Of a stretch of 64,000 nt of DNA, positions 55,230 to 64,000 are shown one piece after another. The stretch is from Candidatus Gastranaerophilales bacterium (lineage in GTDB: Bacteria > Cyanobacteriota > Vampirovibrionia > Gastranaerophilales > Gastranaerophilaceae), in NCBI GenBank assembly GCA_944323725.1, contig CALUTP010000016.1:1-64000 (forward strand). The letters run 5' to 3'. The notes under the pieces were generated by a model. The model made no database searches. It saw only the letters and a program-made list of their open reading frames with translations, and had not been told where the DNA came from. Within the stretch, counting starts at the first letter, position 1. Every line of letters begins with the position of its first letter. A program made the position numbers and the translations under genes.

Positions 55230-56301
55230 TTTTATTTTCCTCATCAGCAAGGCATCTTTCAAGTTTTTTATTATGGTTAATTGAAGAAATAAAAGCAAGA
55301 ATAATAAATCCTAACCCAATTCCACCGGTAACAATTTCAGGTATTTCTTTAACTGTTGATATGAGCATAAGACAAGCAAGAGCTCCTATTGCCCAGTGTG
55401 CGCCATGCTCAAGGTAAAGGAATTGTTTCAAGGTTTTTTTCTCAACAAGCATAATTGTTAAAGATCTTACAAACATTGCACCTATAGCAAGTCCGATAGA
55501 TATAATGATAATATCTTTGCTGAGAGCAAAAGCTCCTAATACACCATCTAATGAAAAAGATGCATCAATTAATTCAAGATAAAGAAAACTAACTAATCCA
55601 GTACATCCAGCAGCACCAGCAGCATTTGCAGCGCATTTTACAGCCTGCATTTCTTCGTGTTTTTCAAGATAATGAGTGAAGCCGTCAATTGCAAGATAAG
55701 TAATAATTCCGCTTATCCCCGATATTAAAACATGAATTTTCTGCTCAGCAGGCACAAAATTTTGTGTAGCAAGAAGCATTAATAAAGAAATAATTATTTC
55801 AATACCTTTTATATGGTCAAAATGAGCAAGGGGAGCTTCTATACATTTAATCCAATGTACATCTTTTTCGTGATTAAAAAAGTAATTAAGAAATAGCATA
55901 ATTAAAAACATTCCCCCGAAAGTAACAATTGGAGCGTGAGTCTGGTGTAAATAATAAGCATATTTATCCGCATTAGTAAGTGCTATTTTAGTAACTTCAA
56001 GCATTCCTATCTTAGCAAAAATTGATACAACTAAAATAGGGAATAAGAATCTCATACCAAAAACAGCAATAACTATGCCCCAAGTTAAAAATCTATGTCT
56101 CCATTTATGTGACATTTTTTCAAGTTTCATAGCATTTACAACAGCATTATCAAAAGACAAGCTTACTTCCAAAATACCAAGAACTATTGCAATAAATACA
56201 CAGGTAAGCCCAGTGCCATTATGTACATGTTCTCCCCAGAAATAAGCTCCAATAAGTCCAGCAATTGTTACTATATATGAGCCTAAAAAATATTCCAACA
56301 T
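55222..56301 (-). CDS. DUF475 family membrane protein (TerC-like)
   Basis: 359 aa from ATG 56301, preceded by GGAG; the longer frame to 56361 is not needed. About nine membrane segments, with VSLSFDNAVVNAMKLEKMSH, FLYLELIDASFSLDGVLGAF, the acidic patches of DUF475/TerC-type proteins, which are linked to metal or tellurite handling. First of a unit with the glycosyltransferase. Confidence 0.83.
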   Translation of the reverse strand: MLEYFLGSYIVTIAGLIGAYFWGEHVHNGTGLTCVFIAIVLGILEVSLSFDNAVVNAMKLEKMSHKWRHRFLTWGIVIAVFGMRFLFPILVVSIFAKIGMLEVTKIALTNADKYAYYLHQTHAPIVTFGGMFLIMLFLNYFFNHEKDVHWIKCIEAPLAHFDHIKGIEIIISLLMLLATQNFVPAEQKIHVLISGISGIITYLAIDGFTHYLEKHEEMQAVKCAANAAGAAGCTGLVSFLYLELIDASFSLDGVLGAFALSKDIIIISIGLAIGAMFVRSLTIMLVEKKTLKQFLYLEHGAHWAIGALACLMLISTVKEIPEIVTGGIGLGFIILAFISSINHNKKLERCLADEENKNA

Positions 56302-56439
56302 AATAATTTTCTCCAAAAAAATGATAAAATAAAAACTATACAAATTAAAACATAAAAACATCTTTTATCAATCAGCTTAAAGGATGAGCCAATTGCCATT
56401 TAAATTTGAAAAATTTTTTGTTCCTGTTATAATCGGGAT

Positions 56440-57522
56440 ATGAAAGATATGTTAGATAAAATTATACAAATAGAAAAGAAATATATAGAGCTGGGAGAAA
56501 CTCTTTCAGATCCAGCCGTAATACAAGATTATAACAGATTTAGAGATTTGTCTAAGCAAAGAAAATCAATGGAAGAAACTGTCCATCTATATTACGAGTG
56601 GAAAAAGTCTACAGATGCAATTGCAGAAGCAAAAGAGATGCTTCATTCTGAAAATGATGAAGAAATGAAATCTTTAATCAAAGCTGAAATAGAAGAAAAT
56701 GAGGCAAAAATTCCTGAATATGAAGAAAGAATGAAAATATTACTATTACCACGAGATCCAATGGATGATAAAGATATTATGCTAGAAATCAGAGGAGGAG
56801 CTGGTGGAGATGAGGCAAATATTTTCGCTGGAGACTTGGCAAGAATGTATATGCGCTATGCAGATAAACAAGGCTGGCAAACCCAAGTATTAAGTAAAAC
56901 TGAATGTGAAGCTGGCGGTGTATCTGAAATAATTATTTCAATAAAAGGCGATGCCGTATATTCACGACTTAAATATGAATCAGGAGTTCACAGAGTGCAA
57001 AGAGTTCCAGCAACAGAATCTCAAGGCAGAGTTCATACCTCAACAGCTACAGTTGCAGTTATGCCAGAAGTAGATGATGTAGAAGTAGAACTCAATATGA
57101 ATGATATAGAAATTACAACAGCTCGTTCAGGCGGAGCTGGTGGACAAAATGTAAATAAAGTAGAAACTGCAGCAAGAGTATTCCATAAACCTACAGGGAT
57201 AATGATTTTCTGTACAGAAGAACGCTCTCAATTACAAAATAAAGAAAGAGCCTTGCAAATATTAAAGGCAAAGCTCTATGACATGGAAGTCCAAAAACAA
57301 ATGCAGGAAATTACAGACCTAAGACGCTCTCAAGTTGGTACAGGCGATAGAAGTGAGCGTATAAGAACATATAATTTTCCTCAAGGCCGTTTAACAGACC
57401 ATAGGATTAATCATAACTTGAACGTGTGGACTGTAATTGATGGTGACCTTGATGAACTTATCAAGTTATTAATGGAATATGACCAGAAGTTAAAGCTAGA
57501 AAAACTGGCAGAAGTAAATTAA
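56440..57522 (+). CDS. prfA: peptide chain release factor 1
   Basis: 360 aa. [20 protein letters not shown] holds the PxT tripeptide that reads UAG/UAA, and [14 protein letters not shown] the GGQ that triggers peptide release. It begins the translation cluster prfA-ylxR-infB. In many bacteria nusA is in this place before ylxR. Confidence 0.96.
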   Translation: MKDMLDKIIQIEKKYIELGETLSDPAVIQDYNRFRDLSKQRKSMEETVHLYYEWKKSTDAIAEAKEMLHSENDEEMKSLIKAEIEENEAKIPEYEERMKILLLPRDPMDDKDIMLEIRGGAGGDEANIFAGDLARMYMRYADKQGWQTQVLSKTECEAGGVSEIIISIKGDAVYSRLKYESGVHRVQRVPATESQGRVHTSTATVAVMPEVDDVEVELNMNDIEITTARSGGAGGQNVNKVETAARVFHKPTGIMIFCTEERSQLQNKERALQILKAKLYDMEVQKQMQEITDLRRSQVGTGDRSERIRTYNFPQGRLTDHRINHNLNVWTVIDGDLDELIKLLMEYDQKLKLEKLAEVN

Positions 57523-57531
57523 GGATTGACG

Positions 57532-57777
57532 ATGGTTGAAAGAAAATGTGCGGGCTGTGGAAAGATAAAAAATCGTGAAGAGTTAATTAAAATTACGAAG
57601 CAAAACGCACACTCAGACCTTGTTATCAATGGCGATACAAAAATATTTGGCAGATCTGCATATCTCTGTTATAATAATTCTTGTATAGAGATAGCATTTA
57701 AAAAAAATAGATTGCAAAAGGCATTAAAAACTCCAATACCGCCGGAGTTGAAAGGAAAGTTACTAGATGAGTTTTGA
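57532..57777 (+). CDS. ylxR: YlxR/RnpM family protein
   Basis: 81 aa from ATG 57532, with AAGGA six bases upstream. ERKCAGCGKIKNREELIKIT and GRSAYLCYNNSCIEIAFKKN are the YlxR pattern. Known to bind RNA (RNase P modulation in some bacteria). It overlaps infB by 11 bases. Confidence 0.88.
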   Translation: MVERKCAGCGKIKNREELIKITKQNAHSDLVINGDTKIFGRSAYLCYNNSCIEIAFKKNRLQKALKTPIPPELKGKLLDEF

Positions 57778-60298
57778 TACGATAAGAATAAATGAATTAG
57801 CAAAAGAATTAAAATTAACAAGCAAAGAGGTAATAGAAAAGCTCGCACAGATATCTATTACTGGAAAAACTCATTCAAGTACCCTTACAGTGGATCAAGT
57901 TAGAAGATTAAAAGATTTTATTAATGCTGGTTCTGTAAAAGAGGTTAAAAAACCTAAAGCTTTTATTGTGAAAAAAGCAAAAATACAGGAGCCAGAAAAA
58001 AAAGAAGAAGAAACCCCTAAAGAAATTACAGTTAAGAAATTTGAAGAACCAGAAGTAAAACGTCCAAAAATTGAGATAGTGAAACCTCAAAACCGCTTGG
58101 AAATAGTTAGAAGAGCACCAAGACCTCAAAATCCAGATTCTTCTGGTCAGAGTATCACAAGAACACCTTATAAAAAGGATGTAGAAAAAAAATTCCCTCC
58201 AAAAGGAAGCAGACCAGATGGAGAAAGAGGTAAAAAGCCTTTTCCACCAAATAAAGAAAATGTTGATAGTAAAAACTCTGCTGCTAAGAGACCAGAACGT
58301 CCTGATAATGCTAAAAAACAGCCAATTCAGCGTCATATAATTTCTCAGGAAATATATGAAACAAAAGGTTCTGGTAAAAGACGTTCAGATAATAAGCGAA
58401 AAGATAAAGAGTTTAATAAAAAAGAAGAACAAGAAAGAATTTCTCTAGAAAAGGCTGCAGCTCAAAAGCATAAAAAGAAAGTTCATAAAGATGAAGAAGT
58501 CAAAGAAGTAACATCAATTGTTGTAAATCAAGCAATGACAATTTCTGAATTATCAGAAAAGATTCAAAAGACTCCTGCAGAGATAGTTAAATTTTTAATG
58601 ATGAACGGGGTAATGGCAACAGTAAATCAGCTTATTGATGTCGATGTAATAAAGAAAATATGTGCGGAATATAATTTAGAAGTCTTAGATGAAGATTTAG
58701 ACGCATATATTGAAGAAGAACTTGAAAAAGAACAAGAGAAAAAGGCATTAACAGAAGTAGATAAGAAATTATTAAAAAAACGTGCTCCTGTAGTAAGTAT
58801 TATGGGTCACGTTGATCATGGTAAAACAACACTTTTAGATAGTATCAGAGCTTCAAAACATAAGATTGTAGCAACTGAAGTAGGCGGTATTACTCAGTCA
58901 ATTGGTGCATATACGGTATACTTAGATAACAATAAAGAAAAGAAAATCGTATTTGTAGATACACCAGGTCACGAAGCCTTTACTGAAATGAGAGCTCGAG
59001 GTGCTAAAGCAACTGATATTGCAATTCTTGTAGTAGCAGCAGATGATGGTATTATGCCTCAGACAATTGAAGCGATTAACCATGCTAAAGCTGCAGAAGT
59101 GCCAATCATTGTGGCGGTAAACAAAATTGATAAACCTGGTGCTAATCCTGATAAAATTTTGCAACAATTAACCGAACATGGCCTAGTTCCTGAAGAATGG
59201 GGCGGTGATACAATTACAGTAAAAGTATCTGCACTACAAGGTACAGGTATTGATGAATTGTTAGAGTATATTCTACTTGTAGCTGATATTCAAGATTTAA
59301 AAGCAAATCCTAAAGCGGAAGCCTCAGGTGTTGTAATAGAAGCAAACCTTGATAAAGGTAAAGGTCCTGTTGCAACATTGCTTGTTCAAAATGGAACTTT
59401 AAGAATTGGAAATTGTGTTGTTGTAGGAACTGCTTGTGGACGTGTAAGAGCATTACTGTCAGATAGCGGTGAAAAAATTCAAAAAGCAGAGCCATCTACT
59501 CCTGTAGAAATTTTAGGTTTAACTGAAGTCCCTCAGGCAGGTGATAGATTTGAAGTTGTAAAAAATGAAAAAGAAATGAAGGCTATTGTCGAAAAACGTC
59601 GTGAAAAAGAACGTGATAAGCGTTTAGAGGCAATGCTCCCAGCTCATATTAGACGTGAGGCAGTAGCAGGAGATGAAGATATTCCTCAGTTGAATTTAAT
59701 TATAAAGGCTAATACTCATGGCTCAGCAGAAGCTGTATCTCAGGCAATAGCACAACTTGAATCTAAAGAAATTAAAACAAAAATTATTCACGTTGGTGTA
59801 GGTGATATTTCAGAAGCGGATGTAATGTTAGCTTCTGCGTCAGGTGCACTAATATTAGGTTTCACTGTTAAAACAGATAATAATGCTTCTGCAGCAGCGG
59901 ATAGAGAAGGAGTCACAATCAAGACTTACGATATAATCTATCAAATTCTTGAAGATATGGAAAAAACAATGCTTTCATTACTTCAACCAGAAATCAAAGA
60001 AGTTGAACTGGGTAAAGCTGAAGTTAGACAAGTCTTTACAATTGGTAAAACTACGAGAATTGCTGGTTGTTATGTAACTGAAGGTAAGATTGTAAGAAGT
60101 AAAGCTGCAAGATTGCTCCGTGATGGTAAAGAAATATTCAAAGGAGCTATTGATCAACTTAAACGATTTAAAGATGATGTAAAAGAGGTTGCTCAAGGTT
60201 TTGAATGCGGTATATCTTTTGCGAAATGGAATGATATTGAAGTTGGTGATATTATTGAAGTTTCTACGACAGAAGAAATTGAACGCTCTGAATTATAA
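57767..60298 (+). CDS. infB: translation initiation factor IF-2
   Basis: 843 aa. N-terminal IF2_N helix (RINELAKELKLTSKEVIEKL), a long Lys/Glu/Pro-rich linker, then a GTPase domain with GHVDHGKTTLLDSIR (G1), DTPGHEAFTEMRARG (G3) and NKIDKPGANPDKI (G4), and the C-terminal beta-barrel domains. Places fMet-tRNA on the small subunit. Confidence 0.97.
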   Translation: MSFDTIRINELAKELKLTSKEVIEKLAQISITGKTHSSTLTVDQVRRLKDFINAGSVKEVKKPKAFIVKKAKIQEPEKKEEETPKEITVKKFEEPEVKRPKIEIVKPQNRLEIVRRAPRPQNPDSSGQSITRTPYKKDVEKKFPPKGSRPDGERGKKPFPPNKENVDSKNSAAKRPERPDNAKKQPIQRHIISQEIYETKGSGKRRSDNKRKDKEFNKKEEQERISLEKAAAQKHKKKVHKDEEVKEVTSIVVNQAMTISELSEKIQKTPAEIVKFLMMNGVMATVNQLIDVDVIKKICAEYNLEVLDEDLDAYIEEELEKEQEKKALTEVDKKLLKKRAPVVSIMGHVDHGKTTLLDSIRASKHKIVATEVGGITQSIGAYTVYLDNNKEKKIVFVDTPGHEAFTEMRARGAKATDIAILVVAADDGIMPQTIEAINHAKAAEVPIIVAVNKIDKPGANPDKILQQLTEHGLVPEEWGGDTITVKVSALQGTGIDELLEYILLVADIQDLKANPKAEASGVVIEANLDKGKGPVATLLVQNGTLRIGNCVVVGTACGRVRALLSDSGEKIQKAEPSTPVEILGLTEVPQAGDRFEVVKNEKEMKAIVEKRREKERDKRLEAMLPAHIRREAVAGDEDIPQLNLIIKANTHGSAEAVSQAIAQLESKEIKTKIIHVGVGDISEADVMLASASGALILGFTVKTDNNASAAADREGVTIKTYDIIYQILEDMEKTMLSLLQPEIKEVELGKAEVRQVFTIGKTTRIAGCYVTEGKIVRSKAARLLRDGKEIFKGAIDQLKRFKDDVKEVAQGFECGISFAKWNDIEVGDIIEVSTTEEIERSEL

Positions 60299-60326
60299 GA
60301 CGTGATGGTTGAGTAATTGTTATTGA

Positions 60327-61016
60327 CTACCAAGGATAGTCTTCTTTTATCTTCCATCCATCTTTTATAATTTTATCAGCACATGTATATCCCCCTCCGA
60401 CACCAGCTTGACTTTTGACCCCACATTCTTCTTCAGAATAATATAACGCAAGAGGGATAATTTTATTTTTTGCTTTATCTATTGAAAACCAAAAAGCATC
60501 TCGTCCTGCTCTATTAGGACCAGCAGGACCATTAATATCAACAATTATATTATCATCTTCGCCAACGTGTATTAGCATATTATCAATAGTAAGGAAGTCT
60601 AATCCTGTATAAATTACAAGAGTGTTGGACGTTGTACTGCCATTTAAAGACAACCAGGCTCCCCCGTAGATAGGAAAAGGTTCTTTATAACCAAATGATT
60701 TATATTTAACTTTATTTTGCATATAACGATCAACACAGCTTTTGGTAATTTTTACATATGGTTTCCAATATTTATTAAAATAATTTTCTGGATCTGTGTC
60801 TTTCCCATTGTATTGTTTATCCCAATTCTTTATTTCTCCATAATCTGCGACTGCGTGTTCCACGACTTGAGAAAGTAAAGAGTAAGCTTTTTTTAGTTTT
60901 ACAATAGTTATATGTTTTTGATAATTATTTATCAAGTTTGGCATTGTAAGCGCAGCTACAATGCCAATTATCCCAAGTGTTATCAAAACCTCCGCTAACG
61001 TAAATCCTTTTTTCAT
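60327..61016 (-). CDS. prepilin-like protein
   Basis: 229 aa from ATG 61016, right after AGGAGGATC (short three-base gap) and the better of two starts. The leader MKKG precedes FTLAEVLITLGIIGIVAALT. Shared motif IIVDINGPAGPNRAGRDAFW and the tail CADKIIKDGWKIKEDYPW. It is on minus, between infB and rbfA, in the middle of a translation operon. Confidence 0.86.
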   Translation of the reverse strand: MKKGFTLAEVLITLGIIGIVAALTMPNLINNYQKHITIVKLKKAYSLLSQVVEHAVADYGEIKNWDKQYNGKDTDPENYFNKYWKPYVKITKSCVDRYMQNKVKYKSFGYKEPFPIYGGAWLSLNGSTTSNTLVIYTGLDFLTIDNMLIHVGEDDNIIVDINGPAGPNRAGRDAFWFSIDKAKNKIIPLALYYSEEECGVKSQAGVGGGYTCADKIIKDGWKIKEDYPW

Positions 61017-61055
61017 GATCCTCCTGTAACAAAACATTATAATATTTCATGATAA

Positions 61056-61070
61056 ATGAATTATATTCAT
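61056..61070. promoter_or_regulatory. palindromic box ATGAATTATATTCAT
   Basis: Six-base arms ATGAAT and ATTCAT around TAT lie in the 105 bases between the divergent prepilin and HTH genes; ATTCAT recurs nearby at about 61086-61091. A candidate operator for the HTH protein. Confidence 0.35.
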
Positions 61071-61121
61071 ATATTATACAATATTATTCATACTCAGTCA
61101 ATAGGAATGTATAATTTTAAT

Positions 61122-61346
61122 ATGAACGTAAAAGAAGAAGTAAAAATAATGCTTACGTCCAAGAGTATGACATTGACGAAGCTCGCTGAAAAAATGACAG
61201 AATTAAGCGGGAAAAATTATTCTCAAAGCTTACTCTCACATAAACTTACAAGTGAATCTTTAAGATATTCTGAAATGAAATTAATTTGCAAAATTTTAGG
61301 ATACAGAATTTATATAGATTTTGATGAAATTCGTTTAGGCCGTTAG
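61122..61346 (+). CDS. short XRE-like HTH regulator
   Basis: 74 aa from ATG 61122 (a 61056 start would add a weak AT-rich tail). MTLTKLAEKMTELSGKNYSQ, SLLSHKLTSESLRYSEMKLI form an HTH of the type seen in LLM-like regulators. No clear ribosome binding site. It faces the prepilin gene at 61016. Confidence 0.75.
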   Translation: MNVKEEVKIMLTSKSMTLTKLAEKMTELSGKNYSQSLLSHKLTSESLRYSEMKLICKILGYRIYIDFDEIRLGR

Positions 61347-61400
61347 CAGATGTTCACATATAATCTTTTTATGTTACAATCCTCTTAAAAGGAGATAATT

Positions 61401-61745
61401 ATGACACTCAGAAACGAACGTGTTAGAAAAGAATTAATGAGAGATATTTCAGAAATTCTTCGAAAAGAAATTAGAGGATTAGAAGGAGTTGTATCTATTG
61501 TTGATGTGGAAGTATCCCATGATAATTCTTTTGCTAAAGTTATATATAGTGTGCTTGGCTCAGAAGAACAGATTGAGAAATCAAAAGAAATCATAGAACG
61601 TAGTGTCGGTAAAATCAGATACGAAGTCGGTCAAAGAATTCGTTTAAGATTAACTCCTGAATTAAAATTTGTATATAGTGATTCTTTGGAAAAAGGCTCT
61701 AGGGTAAGTGAAATTATTGACAAAATTTCAAGAGGAGAACTATAG
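61401..61745 (+). CDS. rbfA: ribosome-binding factor A
   Basis: 114 aa with the RbfA pattern: RNERVRKELMRDISEILRKE, VVSIVDVEVSHDNSFAKVIY, LRLTPELKFVYSDSLEKG. Assists 16S rRNA 5' maturation of the small subunit. AAAGGAG upstream. Two bases before truB. Confidence 0.95.
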   Translation: MTLRNERVRKELMRDISEILRKEIRGLEGVVSIVDVEVSHDNSFAKVIYSVLGSEEQIEKSKEIIERSVGKIRYEVGQRIRLRLTPELKFVYSDSLEKGSRVSEIIDKISRGEL

Positions 61746-61747
61746 AG

Positions 61748-62620
61748 TTGTCAAGGACAGCAGGTTCTTTGTTCGGGTTTCTCAATATATATAAACCAAA
61801 AGGCATGACATCTCACGATGTTGTGTCGTTTTTGCGCCGTATTACAAAAATAAAACAAATCGGACATACCGGTACTTTGGACCCCTTTGCTGAGGGGGTT
61901 TTACCTGTGTGTATTGGCAAAGCTACTAGACTTATAGAATATTTGGAAGATGATAAAGAATACCTTGCAACAATTCAATTTGGAACAAATACTTCTACAT
62001 ATGATTTAGAGGGTGAAATAACAGAAATTTTCGAAAAAAAAGTTACTAAGGAAGATGTTATTAATGCACTTAAAAATTTTGAAGGTGAAATATCCCAGCT
62101 TCCGCCTATTTACTCTGCTATAAAAGTAAATGGTAAAAAACTATATGAATATGCAAGAAAAGGTGAAGATGTCGTAATTTCTGCTCGCAGAGTTAATATT
62201 CATAAAATTGAACTAAAAATTTTTGATGAGGACAAGCAGACTGCGCAGGTTTTAATTTCTTGTTCTAAAGGTACTTATATTCGTTCTATAGCATATGATT
62301 TAGGGAAAATATTAGGTTGTGGTGCACACTTAATAAAATTAATAAGAACTAGGGCAGGAAAGTTTTATGTTGAGAATAGCTTAAAGCTTGATAATATAAA
62401 TGTTTCAAAGAGTCTTATTAATCCTTTAGATATATTGACCTTGCCAGTGTTAGAGGTAACAGATTCTGAGCGTATAAAAATTATTCACGGTCAGCCGTTG
62501 AAAAATAAAATTTCAAAATGTGTTGATTTTTTAATTTTAGTTTATAATAATAACATAAGTGCAATTGCAACAGCAGATGGTGATAAAATATTAGTAAAGA
62601 AAGTGTTTGATACTTTATGA
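61748..62620 (+). CDS. truB: tRNA pseudouridine(55) synthase
   Basis: 290 aa, start TTG at 61748 (AGGAG 10 bases upstream). IYKPKGMTSHDVVSF and GHTGTLDPFAEGVLPVCIGK with the catalytic Asp. It makes pseudouridine 55 in tRNAs. The stop overlaps the DUF2993 gene start (ATGA at 62617). Confidence 0.95.
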   Translation: MSRTAGSLFGFLNIYKPKGMTSHDVVSFLRRITKIKQIGHTGTLDPFAEGVLPVCIGKATRLIEYLEDDKEYLATIQFGTNTSTYDLEGEITEIFEKKVTKEDVINALKNFEGEISQLPPIYSAIKVNGKKLYEYARKGEDVVISARRVNIHKIELKIFDEDKQTAQVLISCSKGTYIRSIAYDLGKILGCGAHLIKLIRTRAGKFYVENSLKLDNINVSKSLINPLDILTLPVLEVTDSERIKIIHGQPLKNKISKCVDFLILVYNNNISAIATADGDKILVKKVFDTL

Positions 62621-63489
62621 ATAAAATAATATTATTGTTGGGAATTTTGCTAGTTACTGCAAATATGTCATTTGCAGATTGTCTTACATTCCAATGCCCT
62701 TCAAATCCTGCACTATCAAATGGCTTTGCTCGAGCACTAAGTAATGCTACTGGAACTAATTTTATTGCAGAAAAAGCTGCTCAATCAATTATAAAAAATC
62801 AGATTAAAAAAGAGGCAAAAGGTACTTTTAATGTAAAAGTTGATTCGTTTAGCGTTCCGGACTTGAAGGCTGGAAGGTTTAAAGGCTTAGAAATTACAGG
62901 TAGGGATATTGTTGCTGATGATGTTTATCTTTCTTATTTAAAATTAAAAACATTGTGTGATTATAATTATATAGTAGTTGATTCAAAAAATAAGACTGCA
63001 ACATTTAAAGAAGATTTCGGTATGGCTTTTGCAGCATCCTTAACAGAAAATGATCTTAATAATACTATGAAAGCCGCAAAATATAATGCACTGATTGATG
63101 AACTTAATGCTGTGGGTGGTAGTTTTAATTTATTTAAAATAAGAAATTCTATAGTCAAAATCAGAAGCAATAAATTTATGTATGTTGTACAAGTCGAATT
63201 CCCTTTTGTTAATACTAAAAAGGATATTGTTTTATCTGCAGATATAAATGTTCATAATGGTAAAATAATTTTCTCACATACAAAATTAATTAATAACTAT
63301 TTTGCTATGGATTTAAGTAATGCGGCATATGCGATAAATTATTTGAATCCGCTTAATTTTACATTGAAAATTCTTGAGAATAAAGATGCAGATATGCAGG
63401 TAGAAGAAGCAGTGATAAAAGATAATAAAATCAATGTTGACGGTACAATTTTGGTTTTAAAGGACGTAGTAACTGAAACTAAGGAATAG
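62617..63489 (+). CDS. exported DUF2993/LmeA-family protein
   Basis: 290 aa. Signal peptide MNKIILLLGILLVTANMSFA, then a beta-rich domain (KVDSFSVPDLKAGRFKGLEI, TGRDIVADDVYLSYLKLKTL) of the DUF2993 type, which binds lipid in some bacteria. Four-base overlap with truB; followed after three bases by the GerMN gene, so the four form a unit. Confidence 0.75.
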   Translation: MNKIILLLGILLVTANMSFADCLTFQCPSNPALSNGFARALSNATGTNFIAEKAAQSIIKNQIKKEAKGTFNVKVDSFSVPDLKAGRFKGLEITGRDIVADDVYLSYLKLKTLCDYNYIVVDSKNKTATFKEDFGMAFAASLTENDLNNTMKAAKYNALIDELNAVGGSFNLFKIRNSIVKIRSNKFMYVVQVEFPFVNTKKDIVLSADINVHNGKIIFSHTKLINNYFAMDLSNAAYAINYLNPLNFTLKILENKDADMQVEEAVIKDNKINVDGTILVLKDVVTETKE

Positions 63490-63492
63490 AGT

Positions 63493-64000
63493 ATGAAGAA
63501 ATCATCATCAAATCAGAATTTATTTTTAGGTATAATAGCAGTAATAATGGTAGCTGCCTCTGTATTTATAGGATTAAAGCTTTTAGGTCCTGGAGATGCT
63601 GGTACAGAAATTCCTGAACCTCAGACCCCAGAGGCTCCAGTAGCAGAAAAACCTGTAGAAAAACCTGATACTCCTGAGGTTGAAAAACCGCAAGAATATG
63701 TAAATATAGTTTTTATTGGTCAAAATGAAAATCATGAAGAAGTTTATAAAATAGTAAAACGTGAATATGATCCTGATATAGATGGTTCAAAAATAAAGTA
63801 TGCAATTAATACCTTAGTCTTAGGTCCTAAAGCTGGTGAAAAATCAAAAGGGATTTATTCAGAAATTCCTTCAGGTACAGAAGTTATAAGTGTTCAAGAA
63901 AGACCGGATAAAGTTATTATTAACCTTTCTTCAAATTTTGAATATGGGGGAGGCACAGATAGCGTGTATAAGAGGCTTTATCAATTAATCAAGACAGCCC
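63493..64000 (+). CDS. GerMN-domain protein (N-terminal part, cut by window end)
   Basis: First 169 codons of a gene that runs off the window. An N-terminal membrane anchor (LFLGIIAVIMVAASVFIGLK), a Pro/Glu-rich linker (EIPEPQTPEAPVAEKPVEKP) and a GerMN domain (LVLGPKAGEKSKGIYSEIPS, VIINLSSNFEYGGGTDSVYK). GerMN domains occur in spore germination protein GerM and in many envelope proteins of non-sporulating bacteria. Its function here is unknown. Confidence 0.8.
   Translation, partial: MKKSSSNQNLFLGIIAVIMVAASVFIGLKLLGPGDAGTEIPEPQTPEAPVAEKPVEKPDTPEVEKPQEYVNIVFIGQNENHEEVYKIVKREYDPDIDGSKIKYAINTLVLGPKAGEKSKGIYSEIPSGTEVISVQERPDKVIINLSSNFEYGGGTDSVYKRLYQLIKTA

Overview
The window is AT-rich, densely coded bacterial DNA. 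The best guess is an uncultured gut-type member of the Melainabacteria/Vampirovibrionia (Candidatus Gastranaerophilales), a non-photosynthetic relative of cyanobacteria. This rests on the many short prepilin-like genes starting with an (A/G)FTLAEVLITLGIIG-type segment, on membrane-anchored YvcK and DivIVA-like genes of the kind known from cyanobacteria, and on the low GC. It is an inference; 16S rRNA is not in the window.

Layout. 1-470: end of an rRNA operon (23S 3' end, 5S, terminator). 479-4298: a metzincin-like protease, a short TspO homologue, a zinc-ribbon protein, SpmA/SpmB and a first prepilin/XRE pair. 4364-6820 (minus): rplA, rplK, nusG, secE, tRNA-Trp and rpmG. 7031-9616 (minus): a DivIVA-like coiled coil, coaD and a degenerate HD-GYP protein. 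9736-10204: a hairpin-packed element with 15-bp terminal inverted repeats. 10240-18899: tmk, adk-map, gyrB and three more prepilin genes, one behind an 11-G tract that puts it out of frame. 19290-23784: a double-helicase plus Fe-S nuclease pair. 24245-31433 (minus): rplJL, panBC, yvcK, a PxpA homologue and rpsT. 31610-41191: an orphan FliI-type ATPase, a kinase-fold protein, malQ, a prepilin/XRE pair, an ABC permease, a ZIP transporter and a radical SAM/SPASM protein. 41209-42200: a prepilin gene with an internal stop, and its XRE neighbour. 42346-52436: a cluster of short-tailed-phage packaging and capsid genes. 52551-56301: a large coiled-coil protein, a glycosyltransferase and a DUF475 membrane protein. 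56440-64000: prfA-ylxR-infB and rbfA-truB-DUF2993-GerMN, split by another prepilin/HTH pair.

Two systems stand out. First, there are seven prepilin-like genes, and six stand head-to-head with a small DNA-binding protein gene (four XRE, one short XRE-like, one AbrB-like), usually with a palindrome or repeat in the shared promoter region. The seventh has a poly-G tract just inside the coding start that looks like a phase switch. This suggests a repertoire of individually controlled surface or pseudopilus subunits. Second, the phage-like cluster has capsid, scaffold-like, adaptor, small terminase, portal and large terminase genes in the reverse of the usual order. It has no recognisable integrase, replication or tail-fibre gene, and it sits between host genes. 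It could be a domesticated capsid/packaging cassette (gene-transfer-agent-like), a satellite, or a decayed prophage.

Most other genes are housekeeping and form compact minus-strand operons: adk-map-DUF429-like, pxpA-yvcK-panB-panC-unknown, and malQ-TPR/NHL-kinase-like. All functional calls rest on reading motifs and lengths by eye; no database search was possible.
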